Assembly (NCBI RefSeq): GCF_000826685.1
Contig: NZ_JROO01000005.1
Location: forward strand, 83,692 to 147,691
Source of the DNA: Streptomonospora alba
GTDB lineage: Bacteria; Actinomycetota; Actinomycetes; Streptosporangiales; Streptosporangiaceae
Direction: 5' to 3'
Length of the DNA stretch: 64,000 nucleotides
This document shows, one piece after another, positions 33,136-42,245 of this stretch (its first letter is position 1; each line of letters begins with the position of its first letter). The notes beneath the pieces were generated by a model that worked only from the letters and a program-made list of their open reading frames with translations, ran no database searches and was not told where the DNA came from. Made by a program: the position numbers and the translations under genes.

Positions 33136-34449
33136 TTATTCGATCACGAAGGTCGTCACACTTTCCGCGGGAAGGCTTCCGGTGAAGGAGGCGTTGGCCA
33201 CCGTGCATCCGCGCTGGGGTTCGAGGTTCCTGGTCTCGTCGGTCAGCCAGGACGACACCCGGGAGGCGGCGGTGTTCTCCACGGTGAACCGCTGCGCCAC
33301 GTGCGAGGTCCCCGTGTTGACGGCGACAACGGCGACCTTGCCGTCATCGCCCTTGTACGCGGAGACGTAGACGTTCGGGCGGGGGTTGGAGGGTACGTCG
33401 ATCCGCACGTAGCCCGGACGGACGAACTTGGAGAAGTGCGCCATGTTGGCGCCGCGCTTGCTGATCAGCCCGTCCTCGCGCATGGGGCCGTAGTAGCGCC
33501 GGATGTACCACCACACGTACGCCTGGAACTCCGCATCCACCAGGGCATGGTGCATGTGTTCCCCCACCTCCAGCGCTTGGGGCCACAGGTCCGCCGAATC
33601 GCTGCTGTTGGGATGGTAGACCTCGGTCATCCAGAGTTCCTCGCCCTCGCCCTTTTCCTCGAAGAGAGGATAGGGGAAGTCCTCGTACGGCGTCCCGTAG
33701 AGGTGGGCCCCGAATACGTCCAGGTTCGCTAGCGCTTCGGGGTCGTTGAGAATCGGATCCGAGAAGCTCTTCACATATTGGAAGGACTCCGGAGCGATGA
33801 CCTTGGTGCCGATCGAGCCGGCGTTCTCCCGCAGGAACCGGATCATCTCCTCCGGCGTCCACCACGTCCACCCGTGCGCGTAATCGGGCTCGTTCTGCAC
33901 CGAGAGGGCATACAGATCGACCCCGTTGTCCTTCATGAACCGGTAGAAGTCGTTCAGGTGCTGTGCATAAGCGCCGTACATGTCGTACCGGAGCCGTCTG
34001 GCGTCGGTCTGATCGCCGCGCACGAAGGTCTCGACCATGTGGTCAGGAGGATTCCACGGCGAGGCGATGACGGTCGCCCCGTGCTCGATCGCTCGCCTGG
34101 CCGTGGCCACCTCGCCGCTCCAGTCCGCCGGGTCCTCGTGGACGGGGATCCTCAGCACGGAGAACCCCAACTGCCCCTCCTCGTTGCCGAACGCCGTGTC
34201 CCTCTGAGCCGGTGTCAGGTCGTCGATCCAGGCCGTGTGGTTCATGCCGCCGAAGCCTCGAATCGTCTGCCGCTCGGCCGCGGGATCCACGGTCACAGGG
34301 CCGACCGCCGCTGCGGACGGCGCTTGGGACGCTCCCGCGGGCGGCGTCGCGGCCGCGAGGACCGGCAGGGCGCCCATCATCGTCAGGACAGACCTTCGAG
34401 TGGGCGATTCCGACCCGGTGGCCGCGGGTTCGTTCCGGCGTAGCGTCAT
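33136..34449 (-). CDS. Secreted GH30 glucuronoxylanase
   Basis: A 437-residue glycoside hydrolase of family 30, closest in pattern to subfamily 8 (glucuronoxylan endo-xylanases). A twin-arginine-like signal (PTRRSVLTMMGALPVLAAA) leads to RGFGGMNHTAWIDDL. The acid/base Glu is in LYALSVQNEPDY and the nucleophile Glu in EELWMTEVYHP. The C-terminal ~90 residues form the side beta domain, ending ESVTTFVIE. An AGAGGA site precedes ATG 34449. Its substrate complements the CE15 esterase 6 kb away: xylan carrying methylglucuronic acid. A half CelR-like site (TGGGAGCGC) lies at 34506. Confidence 0.9.
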   Translation of the reverse strand: MTLRRNEPAATGSESPTRRSVLTMMGALPVLAAATPPAGASQAPSAAAVGPVTVDPAAERQTIRGFGGMNHTAWIDDLTPAQRDTAFGNEEGQLGFSVLRIPVHEDPADWSGEVATARRAIEHGATVIASPWNPPDHMVETFVRGDQTDARRLRYDMYGAYAQHLNDFYRFMKDNGVDLYALSVQNEPDYAHGWTWWTPEEMIRFLRENAGSIGTKVIAPESFQYVKSFSDPILNDPEALANLDVFGAHLYGTPYEDFPYPLFEEKGEGEELWMTEVYHPNSSDSADLWPQALEVGEHMHHALVDAEFQAYVWWYIRRYYGPMREDGLISKRGANMAHFSKFVRPGYVRIDVPSNPRPNVYVSAYKGDDGKVAVVAVNTGTSHVAQRFTVENTAASRVSSWLTDETRNLEPQRGCTVANASFTGSLPAESVTTFVIE

Positions 34450-35464
34450 GTTGTCCTCTTTTCCGACGTGGGGGATGTGCGCCGCGGCGATCGTCGGCGG
34501 CCGCGTGGGAGCGCGGCGTGCTCGGTGTCGGCGCGGCGTGCGCGGGTATCGGCCGCGCCGGCGGTGCCGGTGCGGCGCGGCCCGGGGTTCGTCACCGGCG
34601 ACCGGAGTCGGTCCCGGGCCTGCGCGGCTCCCCGCAGAGCCGCGTCGAAACGGCGGTGGGCACGAATACGGGAACGGGCGCCGGCGAAAGCAGCCCGCCT
34701 CCTGTTCGTGCAGCGCAATGAGAACGGGGAAACGAAACCGGCCCAGAGACGCCTCCCTGTGGGCGCTGACATTCGACGAACAAGGCTCACCGCAAATGTT
34801 TGCATGAGTAGAACACGGCGCTTTGGAAGGGTCAAGGGGCGAACTCAGCGGAGTGGGAAATGCCGACGCCATCCGATCTCCAGGAGACGGAGTTTTCCCA
34901 GGCCGACCACAAATGCCTCGGCCGCCGGCATTTACTCCGTTCCGCGCATCGCACTCGGCACGGGGGCGCATTCCGTCGGCGGCCGATGTTTCCGCAGAGC
35001 TCCGGCATGCGTATGGCACGTCGGCCCGGGCGTGGGCCGGCCGCGTGGGCGGCGCGCTGCTTCCGCGCCGTCGGGTCCGGTCGCCGAAGCGCTCGGCCGA
35101 CGCGGACGCCGACGGCTCCGGCGGGGTCGAACAGGTTCACGGTGTTTTCTCGTCCCGGCACAGCAAGCCGCGCATCAGCCCGGCGCTTTCGATGGTCCGG
35201 GGCGGCCCCGCGCGCTCCGCCGCAGCCCCGACCTCGGTGATGCGTCCCCGGCCCCCGCAACGCGAAGAGCTTTCCGCGATCCGGAAAGGCGGTTTACCTC
35301 GACCGCCGGGGGCCTCACCATGGAGGCGACGTCGCCCCCTGAGACGCGGGTCGCCCGGGTCGGCGCCCGAGCGACGTTGCGGCCCTCGCTTCCCCCGACA
35401 CCGATATGCGGAGTACTCCCATGTGCAAGCGGTCCCCCGTCCTCCCCACTCGGGACGCCGCCTG
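34450..35464. other. Long divergent intergenic region
   Basis: About 1 kb between the leftward xylanase and the rightward MFS gene. Long open frames here are compositional and resemble no protein. It contains TGGGAGCGC at 34506-34514 (half of a CelR-type operator) and an inverted repeat GCAAA-tg-TTTGC at 34792-34803, in a locally A/T-rich stretch that could be a LacI-type site. Nothing else was recognised. Confidence 0.45.
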
Positions 35465-36808
35465 ATGGCCCGGTCACTGCGCGCCGAGCTCGACACCGGA
35501 CGGATGTCGGGCTTTCAGTGGACCGCGATCGCCGTGTGCTGGCTGCTCAACGTCCTCGACGGCTTCGACGTCTTGGTCATGGCCTTCACCGGGCAGGCGG
35601 TGCAGAGCGAATGGGGCCTGTCCGGCGCCCAGCTCGGCCTGCTCCTCAGCGCAGGGCTCGTCGGTATGGCCGCCGGTTCGATGCTGCTGGCCCCGTGGGC
35701 CGACCGGATCGGCCGCCGCCCGTTGATCCTGCTGTGCCTGGTTCTGGCCGCGGCGGGCATGCTGCTCTCCGGCATCAGCCAGTCGATGCTGCAGCTGGGG
35801 ATGCTGCGGGTGATCACCGGAATCGGCATCGGCGGCATCCTGGCCAGCAGCAACGTCATCGCCAGCGAGTACGCCTCCACACGCTGGCGTGGGCTGGCGG
35901 TCAGCCTGAACTCCACGGGTTATGCCATCGGCGCCACCGGCGGCGGACTGGCCGCGGTCGTGCTCATCGACCAGTTGGGCTGGCGCTCGGTGTTCCTGTT
36001 CGGCGGGGTGTGCACGGCGGCGCTGATCCCCGTGGTGCTGCTGCTCCTGCCGGAGTCGCTGGACTTCCTCACCACCCGCCGTCCGGCTCGGGCGCTGGAT
36101 CGGGTCAACGCCCTGGCCCGGCGCATGCGGCGGGAACCGCTGGAGGCGCTGCCCGCGGCCGAGGCCGCCCCCGCCCACATGGGTGCCGGGTTCGTGCGGC
36201 TGTTGGCCGCCGACCACCGCCGCACGACACTGCTGCTGTGGCTGCTGTTCTTCCTGGCGATGGCAGGCTTCTACTTCATCACCAGCTGGACGCCGACGCT
36301 GCTGACCGAGGCCGGGCTCTCGGCCGACCAGGGCATCACGGGCGGCACCCTGCTCAACGTCGGCGGCATCCTGGGCGCCGCCGCCCTGGGCCTGCTGGCG
36401 GCCCGGTTCACGCTGCGGTCGGTGCTGATGAGCTACATGGTGCTCACCGCCGTGCTGCTGGCGGGGTTCATCGCCTCGACCTCGGTCCTGGCTGTGGCGT
36501 TCCTGCTGGGCGCGTTCATCGGGCTGTTCGCCAACGGCTGCATCGCCGGCCTCTACGCCCTGGCTCCGACGGTCTACGGACCCGGCGTGCGCACGACCGG
36601 CGTGGGCACCGCGATCGGGATCGGCCGGATCGGCGCCATCATCTCGCCCACCGCCGCCGGGGCGCTGCTGGACCTCGGCTGGACGCCGCAGGTGCTCTAC
36701 TTCGTCGTCGGCGGGATCTTCGTGGCGGCAGCGGCGCTCCTGCTCCTGGTGCGCCCGGTCACCGCCCCCTCCCCCGCGCATCAGGCCGCTGCGGCCGACC
36801 AGGAGTGA
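35465..36808 (+). CDS. MFS transporter, aromatic acid:H+ symporter type
   Basis: A 447-residue 12-helix MFS protein. It has the AAHS-type first helix LNVLDGFDVLVMAFTG with the conserved Asp residues, and the loop 2-3 motif APWADRIGRRPLIL. A large central loop (RRPARALDRVNALARRMRRE) separates the halves. Relatives (PcaK, BenK, MhpT) import hydroxybenzoates and phenylpropanoids with protons, which would suit lignin-derived aromatics released near xylan. The upstream ribosome site is weak, so the start is tentative. It converges on the NACHT gene. Confidence 0.83.
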   Translation: MARSLRAELDTGRMSGFQWTAIAVCWLLNVLDGFDVLVMAFTGQAVQSEWGLSGAQLGLLLSAGLVGMAAGSMLLAPWADRIGRRPLILLCLVLAAAGMLLSGISQSMLQLGMLRVITGIGIGGILASSNVIASEYASTRWRGLAVSLNSTGYAIGATGGGLAAVVLIDQLGWRSVFLFGGVCTAALIPVVLLLLPESLDFLTTRRPARALDRVNALARRMRREPLEALPAAEAAPAHMGAGFVRLLAADHRRTTLLLWLLFFLAMAGFYFITSWTPTLLTEAGLSADQGITGGTLLNVGGILGAAALGLLAARFTLRSVLMSYMVLTAVLLAGFIASTSVLAVAFLLGAFIGLFANGCIAGLYALAPTVYGPGVRTTGVGTAIGIGRIGAIISPTAAGALLDLGWTPQVLYFVVGGIFVAAAALLLLVRPVTAPSPAHQAAAADQE

Positions 36809-36883
36809 GCCCCCGCCCCGGCCCCGACGCCGCACCCTCCATGGGCGGCGCCATGCGTGCGCACACCGCTCCCCGTGGCGAGC

Positions 36884-39136
36884 TCACCGGATGGGGCTGT
36901 CGGCGAGGCGATCTTGCAGCTTGGCGTGGCGGAACTGGTAGGTCGGGCCGACGGCGCGCAGCAGCCCCAGGCGGTGCGCGTCGTCGAGGAAGGACATCAG
37001 GCGGCGCGGCAGGCGGCCTTTCCACGCCAGGTGATGTGTGGCCACGAGATAGGACAGCCATGCGTGGTGGTGGCCGTAGACGAACGTGAAGCGCAGCCAG
37101 AACAGGTAGCCGGATGCGACTCCGAGGGCCGCCGCCAACACCGGGCTGAGGGAGATCGCCGAGATCAGCCCGAGCCCGGCTCCGATGGCGCACCCGCCCG
37201 GTATCCCTCTGATGACGTTCAGTCTCCGGTCGGCTCGGAAGCTGGCCGTCGGGGTATACACGTGCCCTGTCAGCGCGGGGGTTTCGGCCCAGGCGATGAA
37301 CCCGTCGGCGATTCCCGCCGCTGGAGCGCCGGCGAGCGCCGCCAAGACGGCGACCGTGACCCCGAACGCGAGCCCTTCCCCGCTCCCATCGTCTCCCCAT
37401 GCGGCGAATCCGACGACGAGGGCGGCGACGCCGAAGGACGCGAGCCCGGCTCGCAACCCGCTGCGACCGACGTGGCGGACGAGGGAGCGCCGGCGTCCGG
37501 ACAACCGGAGGTCGGCGTAGCCGGGAGGCTCCTTCGACCATTGCGCGATCTCGTGCCAGCCCAGCAGGTTCAGTGCCACGCCCGCGACGGCGAGCACGAG
37601 TCCGCCCACCACTCCGCCGCCGACCACCCCGGCGGGACCGAACGCCGTTGCGCCCCAGATCCCGAACGCGGTCGCGCCGACGGCGAATCCCGCGACCGCC
37701 ACGATCAGTGTCAGGACCGCTGCGAAGGCCAAGCGCGTGAGCAGCGGGGGCTTGCCCGGCAGCGTGCGGCGGGCCAGGTGCCACCAGGCGAAGTCGCGCC
37801 TGCGGGGAGCGGCGCCGTCGGAATCGCGGTCGAGGACGCGGGCGAGGTAGCTCAGCCAGGCGCCGATCCGGGAAGGGTCGTGTTCGCGGCGCGGCAGAAA
37901 GAGCGGTTCGGGGGCGCCGGCGCCGGTGCCGACGCCGGGTCGGCGGGCGGCGACCAGCGCCGGAATGACTCCGTCCAGCAGGTGGTCGCGCAGGTCCGCT
38001 TCCGCGGGGAAGCGTCCGTCGTCGAGCAGCGGAGCGGGGTCCTCGCGCGCGTCGACGTATACGGCCCGCAGCAGCCACAGCCCCAGAGGGGAGGCGGTGA
38101 TCTCGCGCAGCGGCGCCTTGGCGGACGACGGCGGCGGCGTACGCAGGTGTTCCAGGACGGGCTGCCAGGCCTGCCGCCGGTTTGCGGACCGCAGGCACTT
38201 CTCCAGGTAATCGGCGGCGTCGGCGCCGGTCATCCGTTCGGGCACGATGGCCGGGGCCGCGGCGAGCACGTCGTCGGCGTCGGCCACCGCCTCGGCGAAC
38301 TCGCCTTTGCGGCTCGTCAGGATGAGGGGGGCCGTGCCGAGGGAGCGGTTGAGTGCCGTGATCACACGCGTTCGGTCGGGGCCGTGGACTTCGTCCAGGC
38401 CGTCGAGCACGGGCAGCACACCGCCGCGCCCGGCGAGCTGCCGGGCCGTCTTGGGGCCCAGGGCGCGCAGGGCGGGGTAGTCCTGTTCCAATCGGGCGGC
38501 CAACCACGAGTGCAGGTCGGGGTACTCGCGCGTGTCCCAGCCGGCCGCCGGCAGCAGCACCGGGACCGGCTCCTCCGGTCCGCGGGATGCCAGCAGCCCC
38601 AGCAGTAGCTGCACCGCCAGTGTGGTCTTTCCGGTGCCCGGACCGCCGAGGACGACCAGCCGCCGCTTCGGCAGGGCGCGGAAGCGTTCGACCAGGGACT
38701 CGATGTCCTCGCTGGAGCCCGCGAAGCCCGAGGTTCCGGCAGGAAGGGCGTTGCGGGGATGGTCCATCAGGCCGCCGCTTCCGGTGAGCCGCCACCGCAC
38801 CGGCATCGGAGCCGGATCGTGCAGCGAGCGCAGCAGGGACTCGTCCTTCCACTGCTGCTCCACCAGGCCGGCCAGGGCCTGTGCGGCCTCGGTGATCTCG
38901 GCTGCGGTAGGCGCCGCCGAGGCATCCGGGCGGCGCCACCACGACACCAGTCCCGCGGCCAGGGGCGGGACGCTCAACGCGACGGCCATCAACTGAGCGA
39001 CGTTGGCCGTCGTGCCGAGCCCGTGCGTTCGCAGGAAGATTCCGAGCAGCGCGAGCGAGCCCCCCAGGGCCATGACACCCGCGATGAACCCCGTGGTGCG
39101 CCACCAGGGGCGCTTTTCCACCGCCATGGCCGTCAT
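36884..39136 (-). CDS. Membrane-anchored NACHT-domain NTPase
   Basis: A 750-residue STAND-type protein. Two N-terminal helices (TGFIAGVMALGGSLALLGIF and the next) precede a NACHT module: Walker A VVLGGPGTGKTTLAVQLLL (about 160-175), Walker B GVLPVLDGLDEVHG (about 240), and a sensor-like PLILTSRKGEF. The C-terminal third (about 480-720) has six or more hydrophobic segments. A short tail (YQFRHAKLQDRLAD) matches the end of the NACHT winged region. ATG 39136 is chosen for its GGAAGG site. Related proteins occur widely in actinomycetes. Some bacterial NACHT proteins act in phage defence; whether this one does is unknown. Confidence 0.75.
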   Translation of the reverse strand: MTAMAVEKRPWWRTTGFIAGVMALGGSLALLGIFLRTHGLGTTANVAQLMAVALSVPPLAAGLVSWWRRPDASAAPTAAEITEAAQALAGLVEQQWKDESLLRSLHDPAPMPVRWRLTGSGGLMDHPRNALPAGTSGFAGSSEDIESLVERFRALPKRRLVVLGGPGTGKTTLAVQLLLGLLASRGPEEPVPVLLPAAGWDTREYPDLHSWLAARLEQDYPALRALGPKTARQLAGRGGVLPVLDGLDEVHGPDRTRVITALNRSLGTAPLILTSRKGEFAEAVADADDVLAAAPAIVPERMTGADAADYLEKCLRSANRRQAWQPVLEHLRTPPPSSAKAPLREITASPLGLWLLRAVYVDAREDPAPLLDDGRFPAEADLRDHLLDGVIPALVAARRPGVGTGAGAPEPLFLPRREHDPSRIGAWLSYLARVLDRDSDGAAPRRRDFAWWHLARRTLPGKPPLLTRLAFAAVLTLIVAVAGFAVGATAFGIWGATAFGPAGVVGGGVVGGLVLAVAGVALNLLGWHEIAQWSKEPPGYADLRLSGRRRSLVRHVGRSGLRAGLASFGVAALVVGFAAWGDDGSGEGLAFGVTVAVLAALAGAPAAGIADGFIAWAETPALTGHVYTPTASFRADRRLNVIRGIPGGCAIGAGLGLISAISLSPVLAAALGVASGYLFWLRFTFVYGHHHAWLSYLVATHHLAWKGRLPRRLMSFLDDAHRLGLLRAVGPTYQFRHAKLQDRLADSPIR

Positions 39137-39461
39137 CCTCGCCCTTCCGGCGATGGCGGCACGACCCCGGATACGCAACCGTGACCCCGCGGGAAGCGTG
39201 CGGCACCGCCCCGGCCGCGAGGCCGAGGCAGGCGGACCGCCGGCCCACCAGGCCCCGTGGCGTCTCCGGCCGGTCGCCGTGCTCGTCCCTCTCCTCCGTG
39301 CCGCCGGTGCCTACGACTACGTCATGGCCGTCGGAGCCGACGACCCTGCCTCGACGCGCAGGGTTCCGGCGGCGCGGTCCCGCGGGAGGGGAGCACAGCG
39401 CTGCGCGGAGGGGAAGGATCCCGCCGGCGCCGCAGAGCCGCTCGCGCGTCACGCCGCGCGT
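39137..39461. other. Intergenic region between DoxX and NACHT genes
   Basis: About 325 bases, presumably holding the NACHT promoter. No gene or clear site was recognised. Confidence 0.4.
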
Positions 39462-39875
39462 TCAGCGCCGCAGCATAGCGGCCAGCGCGCGCGTCTGCGG
39501 CCGGCGTCCCCAGGCGACCAGTGCGAAGACGATGCCGAGCAGTACCGTCTGTACCGCGAAAGCCTGGTAGCCGGGGGTGGCCAGGTTGCTGATCGTGGCG
39601 CCGACCATCACGCCCAGCAGACCCAGCGCGGCAAGCCCGGACAGCCGCGGGATCAGCAGGCCGACGGCTCCGGCGACCTCGCAGATCCCCGTGACGTAGC
39701 GCAGCCACTGCCCGAGGCCGATGTCGTCGAACAACCGGACGGCGTCCTCGGCCCCGACCAGCTTGGTGCCGCCCTGGAACAGGAAGAAGGCGGCGAGCAG
39801 GATCTGCGCCGCCCACAGGATGATCTCCAGCGCGCGGCCGCGCTTCGGCGAGTCGTCGGTGTCGCTCCGGTTCAC
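39462..39875 (-). CDS. DoxX-family membrane protein
   Basis: A 137-residue protein with four helices. ILLAAFFLFQGGTKLVGAED and the following WLRYVTGICEVAGAVGLLIP are the DoxX/DoxD-like signature. The family includes redox-associated membrane proteins such as the mycobacterial SodA-associated partner. It is transcribed alone. The role here is unknown. Confidence 0.83.
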   Translation of the reverse strand: MNRSDTDDSPKRGRALEIILWAAQILLAAFFLFQGGTKLVGAEDAVRLFDDIGLGQWLRYVTGICEVAGAVGLLIPRLSGLAALGLLGVMVGATISNLATPGYQAFAVQTVLLGIVFALVAWGRRPQTRALAAMLRR

Positions 39876-40061
39876 GATCGTCCCCTCACTCCTCGGTTCG
39901 CACGCCCATTCTCCGCCGATCCGGCCGGGCGCGGGAGGGGGCGGCGCCGGGCGCGTCCGCTGCGCTGCCGACCGCGGCGCGGACTCCCTCGCGGCCCGCC
40001 CCGGCGGCCGGATCGGCCGTACCGGGGCGGGACAGCGGGGCCTCGGCCCGCGCGTGCGGGG

Positions 40062-41677
40062 TCAGGGACTGGTGCAGGCGAGGCCGCTGGGCTCGGTGGA
40101 GGAGCCGCCGGCGACGAAGCCGAAGGTGGTGGTGCCGTCAGGGGCGACGGTGCCGTTCCAGGCGGTGTTGGTCACCGTGACGGTTCCCCCGCTCTCGGTG
40201 TAGTCGCCGTTCCAGAGGTTGCTGATGGACTGGCCGGAGGCGAGGCTCATGTCGACGGTCCAGCCGTCGAGCGCGGCGGAGGTGTTGTTGCGGACCGTCA
40301 CCTCGCCCTGGTATCCGTCGGACCAGCTGTTGGCGGTGCTGAATTCGGCGGTGCATGCGCCTTCCGAGTCGCCGTCACCCGGGTCGCCGGGATCGCCCGG
40401 ATCTCCGGGGTCCCCAGGATCGCCCGGATCGCCGGGATCTCCCCCGCCGCCGTCGCTGAGCATCGGAGTCTGCCAGTCCCTCCACCGGGACAGGTCGCCG
40501 GACTCGCTGGAGGAGATGTCGAACACGCCGGGGGCACTGCCCGACCCCAGCAGGAAGTGCTGGATGCTCCGCTGCAGCGGACCGCTCCAGGCCGAACGGG
40601 AGGCGCAGTGCGTGCCGTCCTGCACGTCGGAGTGGTAGGAGATGTTCTGCTCGGCGCCGAGCGCCGTGTAGACCTCGGCGCCGCCCAGGGCCCCGATGCT
40701 GCCGGAGGTGGCCCCCAGCCAGTCCACGTGCGGGTTCTCCATGATGAACAACCCGCGCGGTGCGACCATGCCGACGATCTCGTGGGTGTCGACCGGCAGC
40801 GCGTTCGGGTCGCCGGTGTAGGAGCCGAACGCGTCGCCCAGCCACGGCTCCTCGTCGTAGGCGCTGCTCAGCGGCTGGGCGCCGTCCTGCTGGGCGACCG
40901 AGCGGAAGGCGGGGACGCCGCCCGTGCCGGACTCGACCGGCATGGTCAGGTCGATGCGCTGGTCGAACGCACCGGCCACGAAGGCGCCCTTGCCGAACCG
41001 CGAGCACCCGGTGACGCCTGTGTCCGGGCTGAGGACGTTGCCGCCGGACTGCTCGATGACGTCGATGAGGCGGCTGACCCCCCAGGACCAGGCCATGAGC
41101 AGCCCGGTGTCGCTGGAGGAGCCGTAGACGCTGTAGAACGCACCCTGCTTGTCGTTTCGCGACGTGCCCTCTTGGCCCACCGCATAGGGGTCGTACTCGA
41201 TGACGGCGGCGCCGGCGGACTTGATGGCCTGGGTGTCGGCGCCGAGCCCGCCCATGACGACGACGGCCGGGTAGGGACCGGATCCGCTGCCGGGCAGGTC
41301 CACGCTCGCTGAGAAGCTCGCGCTCCGGCCCTGGTCGCTCACGTCCACGGTGATCTGGCTGCCCGAGACCGAACCGGTGACGCTGTCAGGCGGCGCCGGC
41401 TTCGGGCCGTAGACCGAGTCCTCCGCGAGCTGCTTGATCTCGGCCCGGCGGCACCTCCATTCGGACCGGTCCGAGATGCGCGTGCCGTCCAGCTTGGTGA
41501 AGGGGTCGGGCAGTTGCGATTCGGAGACCGACTGGCCGGGATCCGGTACCGGGCAGTCGGCGCCGTCGTCCTCGTCGGCGAGGGCGCCGGCCTGCGGGGT
41601 GAGGGTGGCGGCCAGGCTCAGCGCGGCCGCGAACGTCGCGGCGGCCCATGCTCGAGGCCGGTGTCGATGGGGGCGCA
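40062..41677 (-). CDS. Secreted CE15 glucuronoyl esterase with CBM2
   Basis: A 538-residue secreted enzyme. The signal peptide starts MRPHRHRPRAWAAATFAAAL. The CE15 domain (about 60-420) has the nucleophile motif GCSRFGKGAFVAGAFD, the SGTGG segment, and the catalytic His in DGTHCASR. An 8-fold GDP linker follows, then a family 2 carbohydrate-binding module (CTAEFSTANSWSDGYQGEV to the final CTSP). CE15 enzymes cleave the ester between lignin alcohols and xylan glucuronic acid. GGAGGT precedes ATG 41677, and a CelR-like operator lies 32 bases upstream. Confidence 0.9.
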
Positions 41678-41708
41678 TGCAGACCTCCAGTGGAGAGCGC
41701 GCGGACGA

Positions 41709-41722
41709 CGGGAGCGCTCCCA
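41709..41722. promoter_or_regulatory. CelR/CebR-type operator
   Basis: CGGGAGCGCTCCCA matches 13 of 14 positions of the known CelR/CebR site (TGGGAGCGCTCCCA), which controls cellulase genes in Thermobifida and cellobiose genes in Streptomyces. It lies just before the CE15 start and suggests cello-oligosaccharide induction. Confidence 0.75.
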
Positions 41723-42245
41723 CGCCGGGGGCTCGTAGCCGCCGATGCGCGCCGATCGGGGGATCGCCGACCCGGGCGCGCGGCAACGCCGCCGCGAGCG
41801 CGGTGGCGGGGACGACGCATACGGACTCCCGGTGGGGGTTGCGTGTGACGCGGGCCGGTGGCGGTAAGCGTCCCCATCGTAGTGAAAACTTTCCGTTACC
41901 TTCCAGCTCCAGAGCGAATATTTTTCCGGAAACTTTTGGAATGTGCGCCCTGCGATAACGCCGGGGAGACGGCGGCGCACCCTCGCACGCCACTGGGCGT
42001 CGGGACCGTGCAACGGGAAGAGGCGACCCGCCGCCGAACCGGTACCGCGACGGCTCGGCCCGGCAGCGCGGTTCCGCGCATTCGTCTCCGGTATCCCGTC
42101 CCCGGTCATCGGATCGAGGACCCGGTTCCGGTGAAAGTACCGATACACGATCGGGCATTCGGAGATTGAACCGCTTTCGGCTTTTCCTTACGTTCCACGG
42201 ACGGGGCGATCGCTCCCCGCGCACGAACGAACGGAAGGCATCGAC
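41723..42245. other. Divergent control region of CE15 and alpha/beta hydrolase genes
   Basis: About 520 bases, with an A/T-rich island at 41880-41945. It includes GAAA-ac-TTTC at 41884-41893, a LacI-family-like inverted repeat, and TTCCGGAA nearby. Promoters of both genes probably lie here. No gene was seen. Confidence 0.45.

Noticed and set aside
34468..37089. Rightward frame of 873 codons spanning the xylanase-MFS gap
   Set aside because: The low-complexity Arg/Gly/Ala translation has no domain, and the MFS gene is in another frame.
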